Position numbers and translations under genes: made by a program
In this document: in pieces, positions 48,290 through 59,961 of the stretch
Numbering within the stretch: position 1 is the first letter of the stretch
Layout: every line of letters begins with the position of its first letter
Source of the DNA: Hyperoodon ampullatus
Lineage: Eukaryota > Chordata > Mammalia > Artiodactyla > Ziphiidae
Assembly (NCBI GenBank): GCA_949752795.1
Contig: OX457075.1
Location: 6,004,001-6,068,000, forward strand
Direction of reading: 5' to 3'
Length of the DNA stretch: 64,000 nucleotides
Notes under the pieces: generated by a model
Databases searched by the model: none
What the model saw: the letters and a program-made list of their open reading frames with translations, nothing else
What the model was told of the DNA's origin: nothing

Positions 48290-50500
48290 TTGTGAGTAAA
48301 AACTGATTGATAGTGATGTCAGCATAATGGCAGAGTGACTCACTAATTTTTTCTCTCCCCTTTGATTTACAGCTAAGTAAACATCCATAACCAAACCTAA
48401 GTACCTCTGTACATTACACCAGGAGGCCAAGGAAGTTTCAACTCCTCTGTGCATCTAAAGTGGGAAGACAGGACTTCAGTGGTGGCTGCAGAACCAAGGG
48501 AGCTGGTGAGCCTGCCCCAACCCCACTTGCCATGATCAGAGGAAAAAGGAAACCTATAGAGAGCAAAACTGGGCAGATACCCACAGCCAATAGAGAATTT
48601 AGAGAATTTGTGGAGGTCCAGGTTGGCTGGACAGTGGGACCTGGCACACCATCAGAGTGGGATAGAAATGAATTTGGAGGCCGAAGAGGTGGAGGAGCCC
48701 TCCAAGTATGTCCCTACTCCAGAGTGCCACTGCAAGGAGTGGGTTTGGGGCAGGATCAGAGGTGACCACGCCTGGCTGAGGAGGTGTAAGGTGAAAGTAG
48801 TGAGGGACCACTCAGCTGCCCAGTAGTGTGAGTTGCAGCTGCAGGGACCTGTTTCTCTCCAGCAGCACCCAGATTTCTGATGAGGGGCCTCGGTGACTGG
48901 TGGGGGGAGAAGAAACAGGAGGGGCACACAGGAATATCAATGGGCATTGATATTCCTAAACAGCTTTCCTGCTGTCCACTTTGAGATTTCAGCAGGGGGC
49001 CCACCCACAAAGTGTCCCAATTGAAGTTCAAGCATCTCCAGAGCCTGAGGTGCTGGCCCAAACCTCCTCCCACTCTGATGACAGCTCCTTGTGCACAATC
49101 CCCAGTGCATCCCAAAGAGACAGCTCCTGTAGGAGAAACCACAAACTTGACCTGCAGTGCCACCTCCTGGAATAAATAAAGAGTTCTAATTGCCAGTCTG
49201 TTGAATCTTGAGAAGCAAAGTAAACATAAATTCTTAATTAGGGAAGGTGTCAGGCTACATCAAATGAGAAAGGACAAGCTCATATCATCACACATTATGA
49301 AAAATCAAGGAAATATGGTATCACAAAAACGAATTAATAATTCTCCAGCAACTGAACTCAAAGACAATGGAATACTGTGATCTAACTGATAAAGAATTGA
49401 AAAGAGCTGTCATGAAGAAATTCAGTGAGTTGCAAGAAAATTTAGAAAAACAACTTATTGAACTTAGGAATAAAATTAATGAAGAAAAGGAGTTATTTAC
49501 TAAAAATTAAAATTATGAAAGAGGACCAAATGGAAATTCTCAAGCTGAAGAATTCAATAAATGAGATGAAGAATGCAATAGAGAGCATAGGTAACAGGAC
49601 AGATCACATGGAAGACAGAATAAGTAACTGGAAGAATAGAAATAGAGAAATAATGCAGTTAGAAGAGGGTAGAGAACTTAGATTTTTTAAAAAGTGAAGA
49701 AACCCTATGAGAGCTGTTGGACCCAGTCAGAAAGGCAGATATAAAAATAACTGGTGGGCTTCCCTGGTGGCACAGTGGTTGAGAGTCTGCCTGCCGATGC
49801 AGGGGACACAGGTTCGTGCCCCGGTCTGGGAAGATCCCACATGCCGCGGAGCAGCTGGGCCCGTGAGCCATGGCCGCTGAGCCTGTGCGTCCGGAGCCTG
49901 TGCTCTGCAACTGGAGAGGTCACAACAGTGAGAAGCCCACGTACCGCAAACAAACAAACAAACAAACAAACAAACAACTGGTGTACCAGAAGGAAAAAAA
50001 AAAAGGAGAAGGGGGCAAATAGTTTATTTAAAGAAGGAAAAGCTGAAAACTCCCCAAATTTGAAATAGAAATTGGACATACAAGTCCATGAAGCTAATAA
50101 AACACGCTATTATATCAATGCAAAAAGCCCTTCTCTAAGACTTACTGTATGAAACTGTCAAAAATCAATGATAAAGAATCTTAAATGCAGAAAAAAGTAA
50201 GCAACTTACAAAGAAACCCCAGTCAGGCTATAAGCAGATTTCTCAGCAGCAACTACAGACCCGGAGAGAGTGCAATGACATATTCAAAGGGTTGAAATAT
50301 AAAAATTGCCAGTCAATGTATTCAGCAAATTCCTCCCTCAGATATGAAGAAGAAATAAAGGCTTTCCCAGACAAATAAAAGCTAAAAAAGTTCATCACCA
50401 TTAGGCTGGCCTTGCAAGAAGTGCTACAAGAAGTTCAAGCTTAAATAAAAAGATGCTACTCAGTAACAAAAAAGCATGTGAAAGTACACAACACTCATTC
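48290..50500 (+). mobile_element. L1 or HAL1 5' half with ORF1 remnants
   Basis: A short intact stretch at 49,458-49,697 reads MKEDQMEILKLKNSINEMKN, coiled-coil-like as in L1 ORF1p. Later CAAATAAAAGCTAAAAAAGTTC fits the L1/HAL1 ORF1 end region. Broken by stops and by a CHR SINE at 49,756. Confidence 0.65.
49756..49976 (+). mobile_element. CHR-type SINE inside L1 DNA
   Basis: Head GGGCTTCCCTGGTGGCACAG and tail (CAAA)n. Target duplication AACTGGTG flanks it. It sits in an L1/HAL1 body. Confidence 0.94.
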
Positions 50501-51396
50501 ATCTATTTTTCACCTTTTGAGACTCTAAATCTCAAAAATAAAGAGACTTAGAAAATGTAACTCTGTATTAAAATGGTGTGTCAACCACTTAACTATAGTA
50601 TAAGGGTTAAAGGAAAAAAGTATTTAAAATAGGTATAGCTACCATAATTTGTTAAATAAAAAACAAATTGTGACATCAAAATATAAAAGGAAAGGAGTAA
50701 AAGGGTGGAGCCTTTATGGGTGAACAAAGATACGCTGCTATCAGCATAAAATGGACTGTCTTATGTATGAGGTGTTTTATGTAAGCCTCATGGTAACCAC
50801 AAAGCAAAAATCTAGAGTGGATTCACGGAATATTAAAAAAAAGGGGAGACTGATCATATCACCAGATGCAATACTTTCTCTGTTTCTTTGAAGACCTTAT
50901 GGATAATTTCTTTCTCTCCTTTCTTCCTTCAGCTCTGCAGATGGTCTTTCTTTCACTTAAGCTTCTTTTTTGTCTTGGTCTCTTTTTGTCATAATCAATG
51001 CTTTCCTCAGATGTCTTGTCATTCCTAATTGTCTGCTTGTGATCAAAAATGAGTCATTACAAATCTGCTTGGAAGCTCTGTTCACATAGTTGAAGCTTGC
51101 TAATTTGACACCTCACCATGGAGTAATTTTTCTGGATTCTTTCATTGGATAACCTCTGAAGTCTCTGTCTTAACATCTTTTCTCTTGGACTATAAAGTTA
51201 ACAAAAGAACATTCTTTTCATATCTCACTTGAAAAGTAGATCTGGATGTAGTGTAGGGGAATAAGACATTTTTAAACTTAATTTCTGTGTTTTCGATATG
51301 ATACTCTAGTCTTCAAGGGTCCCTGAGTCCTGAGAATCCTCATTTTCCCTTCCCAGAGAATGGTTCTCCAAGTGTTCATTTAGACCAAAGAAGGGG

Positions 51397-51397
<1 letters not shown>

Positions 51398-51435
<38 letters not shown>
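51398..51435. repeat. (GT)n microsatellite
   Basis: About nineteen GT units. Confidence 0.97.
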
Positions 51436-51436
<1 letters not shown>

Positions 51437-51829
51437 GGTCGGAGGAGAGGGTATAACTACTTTTAAAACAGGTTTTCAAACAATCTTCTATTTTTAGTTC
51501 CACGTTTACTTCTACTTCCAATGTAATAAATGTTATCAAATCCCTTAACATTTCATGGTTCTCCAAGTTGTTTGACTGCTTCTACAGGCTCCTGATGCAA
51601 ATTTTTGTATTTACTATTTCATTCATCTATTTTTCACCTTTCAAATTTTGCTGCTTTTGTCTTCATCTTGGTTTTTTGTCCTTGTGAGGTTTTTGCTTTT
51701 ATATAAATACCTTTGTCATCAAGAACATGAAAAGACATCTATAGAGTGGCAGAAAAAATATATACATATACTGTATTTATATAGTGTACAAAATATACAA
51801 AAAACTTGCAATTCAACAACAAAAAACCC

Positions 51830-52690
51830 TACTAAAAATGTGTAAAGAACTTGAATAGACAATTTTCCAAAGAAGATATAAAAATGCCTAAATATGCACA
51901 TGAAAAGATGCTCAGTATCTTACTCATTAGGGAAATGCTACTCAGAACCATATGAGGTACCAATTCACATCCACCAGAATAGCTATAATAAAAGAATAAA
52001 AGAAGCACGTGTTGGCCAGATTGGAACCCTCATACATTGCCATTGAGGATGTAAAATGGTTCAGCCACTGTGGAAAAGAGTTTGGGTGTTCCTGAAAAAG
52101 GTAAACATGGAATTACCATATGACCCAACAATTCCATTCGTAGGTATATACCCAAAAGAATTAAAAACAGGTCCTCAAACATATACATATAAACACATAT
52201 TCATAGCAGCATTATTCTCAATAGCCAGAAGGTAGAAACAGTTCAAATGCCTATCAATGGACAAATGGATCAACAAATTATGGCATATATATGTGGTATA
52301 AGTGGAGCATTAATCAGTCATAAAAAATAAATGAAATTCTGATACATGTTATAAAGTGGGTGAACCTCTAAAACATTATGCTAAGTGAAAGAAACCAGAC
52401 ACAAAAGGTATTTTTAATTCTATTTTTATTACTTATCTGGAAAATTTTTATTTATAGAAACAGAATGCAGATTAGTGGTTGCCAGGTGCTGGTGGGAGGA
52501 TGAAAGGGGATGAGATTGTTTAATGGACATGGGGTTTTGTTTTTGGAGTGATGGAAAGGTTCTGGAACTTCGTAGAAGTAGTGCTTATACAGCATTGTGA
52601 ATGTCCTAGATGCCACAGAATTGTTCACTTAGAAATGATTTTATGTTATATGACTTCCACCTTAACAAATAAAAAACAATTGAGTGTACA
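51830..52690 (+). mobile_element. L1 3' end
   Basis: GAATAGACAATTTTCCAAAGAAG, TACCAATTCACATCCACCAGAAT and ATTACCATATGACCCAACAATTC are L1 ORF2 3' DNA, followed by 3' UTR-like sequence. Confidence 0.8.
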
Positions 52691-52919
52691 ATTAGCCTCA
52701 CATCTGTACAGCAGTCAGAACACTACTCTGAACTGGAACTGTAAGTAACAGATAGACCACATTTTATTGGTGTGATTTAGTGATTGGTACATATTTTCAA
52801 GGACCTATTCCTTTTTATCAGTAGCTACATTATTCTTTTCTTATGTTGTAACAGTATGACATCAACAATTAATCCTTTTAATCAGGAAAATTATATTTTG
52901 GAAATAAGTTGGTATAACT

Positions 52920-53060
52920 GTGTCACGAAAGTGTGTTGCATTTTGTCAAATGCTGTTTTTGCATCTTTGACGTGCTCATGTGGTTCTTTTCTTTCATTCT
53001 GTTTGTGTGGTGTACTACACTGATTGTTTTTGTATGTTGAACTTCATGATGGAATTTATA
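52920..53060 (-). mobile_element. L1 ORF2 fragment
   Basis: ATTTTGTCAAATGCTGTTTTTG and TGTATGTTGAACTTCATGATGG are the complement of the L1 reverse-transcriptase region. It ends just left of the retroviral insertion. Confidence 0.65.
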
Positions 53061-53112
53061 TTTGCTACAAACTCTATAGGAAACAAACCAATAAAATATT
53101 TCTTTTAGTATC

Positions 53113-53746
53113 TGTCGTGGTCCAAGCGCAGGTTGGAAGAAGAACTTCCAGACACGAAGTATTTTAGAAAAAAGTGAGTTTATTGAGAGAGAACAAAGAG
53201 CAGAGTTAGTGAGGGGCACTGCGAATCCAGCGGGTCCACTTCCTGATAGACCAGGGAGAGCAGACCCCCTTTGTGTGCTACTAGCCAACATTTTTTTTTT
53301 TTTTTTTTTTCTTGCGGTACGCGGGCCTCTCACTGCTGTGGCCTCTCCCCTTGCGGAGCACAGGCTCCGGACGCACAGGCTCAGCGGCCATGGCTCACGG
53401 GCCCAGCCGCTCCGCGGCATGTGGGATCCTCCCGGACCGGGGCACGAACCCGTGTCCCCTGCATCGGCAGGCGGACTGTCAACCACTGCCCCACCAGGGA
53501 AGCCCTAGTAGCCAACTTTTATAGCCTCAAGACAAAGAAAATTCTTGCTGGCAGGATGGCATTAGGTGATTGGTCAGGATGCTTCAAGGTTACTACATGG
53601 TGATTATTTTGCCTAATATGGAGTCGGGGGGCTGTCCGGTTTAGGTCAGGAGAGCCCATGGCAACAGTTGCTATGGGGGCTCCGTTAATCCCAGGATTTT
53701 TGTCCTGTGCCCTTGATGTAGGGTATCCTTGATGTAGGGCTCCACA
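53113..53746 (-). repeat. 3' LTR of the endogenous retrovirus, with SINE insert
   Basis: About 405 bp of LTR once the SINE is removed, mostly identical to the other LTR with scattered single changes and small indels. AATAAA on the minus strand at 53,179-53,184. Confidence 0.92.
53291..53505 (-). mobile_element. CHR-type SINE inside a retroviral LTR
   Basis: Reverse orientation, inserted in the left LTR of the endogenous retrovirus. Flanks CTACTAGCCAAC and CTAGTAGCCAAC are the target duplication. The right LTR lacks it. Confidence 0.96.
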
Positions 53747-53762
53747 TCCCTCTCCCCTTTTT
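53747..53762 (-). other. retroviral polypurine tract
   Basis: Minus strand AAAAAGGGGAGAGGGA directly before the 3' LTR, where plus-strand DNA synthesis starts in retroviruses. Confidence 0.85.
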
Positions 53763-53929
53763 ATTTATGGGCCAAATCTTTGGCCCCTTGACACCCTGCT
53801 CATGACTATCTGCCTATCCCCATCTCGGGCCATAGGAACCCAGGTCACTGCGGAAAGGGGCCATGATGGTTCCTAGCTTCTTCCTGCTGGACAGGGCATC
53901 GTGGCTCCCTGGGTCCCAATGCCTGCTCT

Positions 53930-55310
53930 CTGTCAGGGTGTATTTATGGAGGGAGATGAGAGCCTGTGGAATGGTAAGGCAGCTTGTTCCCACGTAGTCC
54001 CTGTGCCAACTGGCTGGTATCCTTGTTGTAGCACCATCTGGAATTGAATCTTTTGAACCTGCCGGGAGATGAACTTAGATAATGTGTTAATAATGCAGGA
54101 GCCAAGCACAAAACAAAGGCTATCAGGATTAATGGTCCCAACAAGGGCAATAGCCATGTCCATATCTGGATCCCCAGAGAGGAGAGGAGGCTGGAAATCC
54201 AGCTGGGGCCCTGTCTTGCTCTCTCTTTTGAATCTTCTATTAATTTGATGTTTTTCTTTAGAATCTGAACGTCTTCTTCAATGTGGGCGGAGGTATTAAT
54301 ATAGAAGCAGCATGTCTCATTTAGTAGGGCACAGACACCCCCCCGTCTCAGCTGTTACAACATTAAGGGCCCTCCTATTTTGTAAAACCACTTCGGCCAG
54401 AGAGCCTAGGGCTGACTGCTGTTCCTCAGTCGCTACTACCGCAGCCTTCCAAGGTTCCTGGACCATGATGGTGAGATGAAGAACACTCCTCTTTAAAAGG
54501 GGTACGCCTGCAAACCACAAGAGCCCTCTAAAGACACTGTGTATTATTTTGGGGCCGATCAAGAATTGGGTTATCATAAGCATGTCCCCGCCAAACAGCA
54601 GTTCGTTTTTGTCTCTCCTGGACAGGTCTTAAGACCTCCTCGAGGAAGGACCTAAGGTTGGGAATGCCTCCTGAGGAAGCTAAATCCTTTGTAGTCTTAA
54701 TGGTAGCCTCTGGGACCACAGCAATAAGTGTGCAGGAGCCCCTCCAAAGTGTGGGAAGATCCAGATAGACCCCGTTACCGCATAGAGATGAAAATCCGGT
54801 GCCCCTCAAGAATACCCCTGTGTGGGTCCCCAGAGCCAGGCCCTGACCTTTTGGGAGTTTTCCCCCTTGAAATAGACTGGGGTCCCATGACCTAGGATTA
54901 TATTAGGGAGGCCAAGCTTCGAGGAAGTAATCATCTACACGTAAAGGGGAGAATCCAGGCTCTGACTGATGATGAGTGTGACGGGGGGAATTGGCATAAC
55001 AAATTTCTGAACATTAGTTGATTTATGTTGTATTTTGGAGGAGAGTCTTGTCGGAGGTTAAACTAAGTAAGTGTCCAGTGGTCACACCAATTCCCACATA
55101 TTTAGTTCCCAGGGCCGAGCTGTTTATGGGGATGTGGTCTTCATTAACATATTTCTTAGTCGCAGCATTTTTCCTTGAATTTCCCCAACGCAAAGTGAAA
55201 TTATCTTCATGTACATCATATTCATCCTCCTTTGACCAGCGATCCCACTCCAGGCTAGTCTGATTAAAATTTAGGGTGTAGTTACAAAGAAAGTCATTTA
55301 GCCAGCCCAA
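53930..55310 (-). pseudogene. retroviral env remnant
   Basis: Three frame-shifted pieces. The first (about 55,310-55,023) has several N-glycosylation sites (NYT, NQT, NFT) like a surface subunit. The second (54,809-54,528) carries a furin-type RQKR. The third (54,583-54,317) carries the LQNRRAL motif typical of transmembrane subunits. A run of seven G at about 54,338-54,344 shifts the frame just before a CX6CC motif. A membrane-anchor-like hydrophobic stretch follows in another frame. It is not an intact gene. Confidence 0.85.
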
Positions 55311-57423
55311 AATGGATCCCCATCAATCCAGGTTGGAGACAGTCCTTTAAATTATGTCTTTTCCAGTATGCATAATCCTCATTGTAGGTCGTGGGTATCT
55401 GATCTTCATCTGAAGATAGATTACTAAGATTAGCTTTAGAAAAGAGTATCCTTTAATAATCGAATTAAACTTTTTAGCAATATAACATAACAGCAAGGAA
55501 CTATCTGGGAAGTGAGTCTTGGTAACACAGACCTTAAATAACAAAACCAGAATTTAATATTCAGTGAAACGTAATTTTTTTTTTCATTGTGAGGGCATTA
55601 ACCCTGTAGCCAGGGAAGCCTTATCCCATCAAATTAAAAAAATGAGCTTTGTCAGGGAGCCAGAAAAAGCCAAGTGGCCATCTTGGATTTCCCACAGCCC
55701 TGACTCTTAGATTTACAGCTATTGTTTACCCATTTTTAATTCCCTGATTTAGGAGTAGACTGTTGCCATGTTTTAAGGACATCAGGATGGCAAAAGTCTG
55801 GCAATGAGGGGTTAATTTTTGTAAAAGCAGAATGAACTTTATCTACATGCGCCATAATCTTCATAGATCATTGTGAAATACTACTTATTTACTCAACCAA
55901 AGTAACAAAAGGATTTTAAAAGCAAATATAAATCACTTAAATGCTAGGTAATTCACACAGTCTGTTATCAAAAGCAGCATTCCAAAAAAACTTTGTTCTC
56001 TTACCAGAGAGACAGAACCAAATTCCAGTCTGGTACCAGCTTACTGTTAATAACAAAATTTATTTACCTAATTAATTTTAATTCAATCTTAGAAAGTCCT
56101 TTCTCTAAATCTTGAAGAGGTAGTATTTTTGCAAAGGCAGTTCAACATCTTAAGAAAACTTGTACCATGTATAAAACTCTTTTCTCGGGGTCCATTTTCC
56201 ACAAACCTTTTATATCACTTTCTGTATCCATCACTTATTTTCCCATTCAGAAACAGCCACATGTAGGTCAGTCCTACTTCCTTTTTCCTTAATAAAATGC
56301 AATTCCATTCCTCATACTTTTTTTTACTAAAAACATGCATCCTACTTTCCTTAAGCAACCATGAACTGTCCTTTATATCAGCACTCTGTAGATTGGTAAA
56401 CGTACATCCAAATAATTTTTGAAGAACGTGCTTTCTTATAGAAAATATCTCAGTGTGGCACCAAACACATTTTTTAATAGTTCTAAACCTTTTGTTTCTC
56501 TGTAAAAGGAAGCCAATGTTTAGTAATTAATGTTTCAGTATCTTATTTTATTTGGAAATGGACTAGTTATTTAATAAACTTCCATCCTCTAACTTAATTT
56601 AGCACAACTCTAAATGTTTTAAGTTGTTGAGTATCTGGAGAGATTATTCTTAAGTAGACATTCCTAAAACATAATTATTCCTAAAAAGTTCACCCAAAGC
56701 TCTTATCTCATTTGTATTTTCTTTTCTTAAAAGTTTCTTCACATTGAGTTGTTTTTATTGCAGACAAATTTGACAAATATAGTAAGATCTTATTTAGTTT
56801 GTATTAAACCTAGGCACAATAAAAGTATTATACTTAATGTTGATGGCTCGAAAGACATGTCTATATTAATTAGATGAAGAAATGTAGACATTAACATAGG
56901 TATTAATTTAATATTGAATATTTCCCAGTTCACGTGAATCTGAAATTTATTTAGCTTAATTTTTCTTGTATTTAGAACGGTTTGATCTGTAAGCGCTTAC
57001 TTTTCTGTCAAGCCAATTAAATAGAGCTCATTTACAAATTAGCCCCAGCAATATTATCCAAAGACAAAGACACATACTGAGACATAAACATATATCCAGA
57101 CCGTCAGAGATCTCATAGTTTCCACTTGAGATTTAAAATGTCTCTTTGCCTCTTTTTTTTTTTTTTTTTTTTTTTCCCTTGGCTTGAAGTTCTACTAATT
57201 AATCCAAGGCTGAAGTCTCGGGCAAAGTGGGTTGTGTTTGTAGCTCAAGGACATGGTAAGAGTTAACTTCAAGCTTTCTCCTAGGCATATTTTTGTTCTC
57301 TCAGGGTCAGAATTCTGAAAAAGATATTTCAACAAGCTAGCTTTCTCTAATTGCATATGCAAAAAGAACCAGTTTTGCAATTTCAAAAAAATTTTTATCT
57401 TAACCAATTTTCTCTGGAGTCTA
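55311..57423 (-). other. AT-rich retroviral interior without recognisable pol
   Basis: 2.1 kb between the env and gag remnants. I found no reverse transcriptase, integrase or protease motif, and the base composition (AT-rich, many stops) differs from the GC-richer gag and env. It ends with a long poly-T (57,151-57,175). Origin unknown: relic of pol, captured sequence or later insertion. Confidence 0.55.
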
Positions 57424-58067
57424 AAGAATATTGTGGCCATCCTGACTGGAGGAACCTAACTTATTTTGAATTTGGGAAACGTCAGACATGGGAAAGGGAA
57501 CATGGACTCTAATAGTGCCCATGTCTCCATTTGCTACTTCCTGGCGTTGGGCAGTCCTCGATCTTGTGTGGGGAGGGGAGGGGGCCTTTCGCCCTGATAA
57601 GGAGGTACCTGTTGGAGAGCTGTGGGTTGAGGTGGGGTCGGGGGCTGAAGCAGGGGGTTCATGGGGAGGGGGACAGGAAAGGTCGTGTAGAGGGTCGCCT
57701 AGGAGATCTGATAGAGAGGGAGACAGAGAGGGTCTGGAGGATAAGGCGGCAACAGAAAGACACATGCGGCATGAGTCCCTCAGCTCCGGATTCTGACTAA
57801 GGGCCATAAAGGTCTGGACTTAAGGAACCTCTGAGTCCTTTCCTTGTTTCCGGCAAAAGAGATCAAGTTGGAGGATCGTGTTATAATTTAGTGTGCCATT
57901 AAGAGGCCACTGTTCTCGGTCCCTCAGTTTATACTGGGGCCAAGCTGTGTTACAAAAGAAAATAAGCCCCTTCTTTTTGAGATTTTCAGGGTCAAATTTT
58001 CCCAGTTCCTGAGGATACAGCCGAGGGGTGAGTCCGAGGGAGGCTCCCGAGACGAACCAGAACCCAT
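57424..58067 (-). pseudogene. retroviral gag remnant
   Basis: Starts at an ATG-Gly codon pair (58,065-58,067), the usual myristoylation context. It shows a matrix-like segment with the [10 protein letters not shown] region and a stretch of Pro-rich linker, then RVHVPFPMSD-like sequence at the start of capsid. It is broken by at least one stop (57,924) and a change of frame, and stops before most of capsid. Homology is by recognition of the gammaretroviral gag pattern only. Confidence 0.75.
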
Positions 58068-58610
58068 TCTTAGCCTGTACGCCGTGGAATGGGCGTACTG
58101 AGAGTCGTCACCGGCTGACAGAGAGGCGTCCGTCCCCTTTGTCCCAGTGATCTCTCTAAGGCACAAAATGGGCCGACTGTCCCAACAATCGCGTCTGACC
58201 GTGAGAGGTGACCCTGAGCGTGCGACTGAGGCACCATGCGACTCGGGCAGGGAAAGAAAGAGGAGAGAGAGATTCCCTGGACCCACCGGGTGACTCACCG
58301 CTTGGCGATGCCCTGAAACGTGAAAGGCACTCCTGGGATGGCTCAGAGGCAACGCCCAGGCTCCTGTAAGTCAATCCGGACCGAGAAAAAGGTGAAAGTA
58401 ACAGAGGAGAGAGGCTGAGGAATCGGCCTCGTAGTCCTGCCGGGAAGGCGGCGGCCAAGGGGAGGGGGCTCAGTGTTCTGCTTGAACCAGTGTGTGCCTC
58501 ATGGTGCACGGAAGTTGCCTTGCTGGGGGCAGATGCTCTAACAGCCTGGTCCGTTCCGTGACCCCCTTATCCTTTCAGGGGAGTCTTCAAGCGGCAGGCG
58601 CCCTGATGGC

Positions 58611-58825
58611 CTTTTTTTTTTTTTTTTTTTTTTTGCGGTACGCGGGTCTCTCACTGTTGTGGCCTCTCCCGTTGTGGAGCACAGGCTCCGGACGCGCAGG
58701 CTCAGTGGCCATGGCTCACGGGCCCAGCCGCTCCGCGGCATGTGGGATCTTCCCGGACCGGGGCACGAGCCCGTGTCCCCTGCATCGGCAGGCGGACTCC
58801 CAACCACTGCGCCACCAGGGAAGCC
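58611..58825 (-). mobile_element. CHR-type SINE in the retroviral leader
   Basis: Reverse orientation between the 5' LTR and gag. Target duplication CCCTGATGGC on both sides. Confidence 0.96.
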
Positions 58826-58972
58826 CCCTGATGGCTTTTAAATGCCTGACCCGTGCCCAAACGATACCAATCGGCCCAGTCCACAGTCAGGAGGAAGACA
58901 GAGGGACCCTCACCCGTTCTGAGCGGCAGTTACTGGGGCAAAGCAAGCCGTGGAGCCTTCGGAACACACCAG

Positions 58973-58995
58973 GGTGTGTGTGTGTGTGTGTGTGT
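58973..58995. repeat. (GT)n in retroviral leader
   Basis: About eleven GT units. Confidence 0.95.
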
Positions 58996-59094
58996 GGCCA
59001 GAGACCTCTGTTGCTTCCCCAGCAGCTTGCCTGCGCACAGAGGGTCCCAAGAAATGAGGAGAGGAGGTCGGGGGAGGAGATCCCCCCGGAGATG

Positions 59095-59112
59095 TCCCCG
59101 TACGGGCCACCA
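59095..59112 (-). other. retroviral primer-binding site
   Basis: Minus strand TGGTGGCCCGTACGGGGA three bases after the 5' LTR. It starts TGG as tRNA 3' ends require; by eye 13 of 18 bases match a tRNA-Pro site, so the tRNA is uncertain. Confidence 0.6.
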
Positions 59113-59115
59113 AAA

Positions 59116-59531
59116 TGTCGTGGTCCGAGCGCGGGTTGGAAGAAGAATTTCCGGACACGAAGTATTTTAGAAAAGAGTGAGTTTATTCAGAGCAAAGGGC
59201 AGAGTTAGTGAGGGGCGCTGCGAATCCAGCGGGCCCACTTCCTGATAGACCAGGGAGAGCCGACCCCCTTTGTGGGCTAGTAGCCAACTTTTATAGCCTC
59301 AAGACAAAGAAAATGTCTGCTGGCAGGATGGCATTAGGTGATTGGTCAGGATGCTTCAAGGTTACTGCATGGTGATTATTTTGCCTAATATGGAGTCGGG
59401 GAGGAGGGCTGTCCGGTATAGATTAGGAGAGCCCATGGCAACAGTTGCTATGGGGGCTCCGTTAATTCGTTAATTCTGGGATTTTTGTCCTGTGTCCTTG
59501 ATGTAGGGTGTCCTTGATGTAGGGCCCCACA
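59116..59531 (-). repeat. 5' LTR of the endogenous retrovirus
   Basis: 416 bp. On the minus strand a CCAAT box (complement of ATTGGTCA near 59,341), a TATA box GGCTATAAAAG (about 59,287-59,298) and a polyadenylation signal AATAAA (59,182-59,187) appear in the normal order U3-R-U5. Confidence 0.92.
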
Positions 59532-59724
59532 GTATCCTTCCCTTCCTTTATTCTATTGTTTGAGAGTAAAAATGTAGAGTTTGCCTTCCACATTCTGCAT
59601 ATCACATAATGGTACCACCATATACCATTATTTGAGGCAGACATGTGTTTCAACAACAAAATATACCTGTACCTTCTTGGTAAAAATGAAATGTAAAAAA
59701 TATGTTCTTTGCATTATGGCTAAG

Positions 59725-59850
59725 CATTCTTTAAATTACCTCACAATATACTTATGAGCGAGGTATGGTTCTATTATACCCATTTTACAGTTAAGGAAAC
59801 TGAAGAACTCTTTTGGCACCGAGCTAGTGTGTGATGGAGACTTGGAAGCA
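59725..59850. repeat. MIR-like fragment
   Basis: TATACCCATTTTACAGTTAAGG and ACTGAAGAACTC resemble MIR/L2-type DNA. Confidence 0.5.
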
Positions 59851-59961
59851 TCACCTCCCTCAACACCTTGCAGCTTTTTCATAAGTATTACACATACTGA
59901 TCCATTTTTCAGTGCCCAGTTATCCTTTGTTAAACTTTCTAATTAATTCTGAGAATTTGTA

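Larger units (their letters stand above)
42451..53107. other. IDO1 upstream intergenic, repeat-rich
   Basis: Beyond the interferon elements, mostly L1-derived DNA with Tigger, MIR-like and simple-sequence pieces. No gene seen; stretches without an entry (for example 44.3-46.0 kb, 50.5-51.3 kb) are AT-rich and unassigned. Confidence 0.6.
53113..59531 (-). mobile_element. class I endogenous retrovirus, defective, two LTRs
   Basis: About 6.4 kb in reverse orientation. LTRs at 59,116-59,531 (5') and 53,113-53,746 (3', enlarged by a SINE) begin TG and end CA. Both sides carry the same 5-bp repeat, GTATC (53,108-53,112 and 59,532-59,536). A primer-binding-like site follows the 5' LTR, and a polypurine tract precedes the 3' LTR. 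gag and env remnants have the layout of the gammaretrovirus-like group. No pol was recognised, and every gene is broken; I see no frame that could give a full protein. Confidence 0.93.

Noticed and set aside
52923..53486. 187-codon open frame on the minus strand
   Set aside because: SINE plus LTR plus L1 fragment read through by chance.
53930..55310. Domesticated (syncytin-like) env gene
   Set aside because: The env remnant is in at least three frames with stops, including a frame shift at a G run, and has no single open frame.
58492..59208. 238-codon open frame, the longest in the window
   Set aside because: It runs through a CHR SINE and a GT repeat in the retroviral leader, in the opposite sense to the virus; the middle is the standard SINE by-product peptide.
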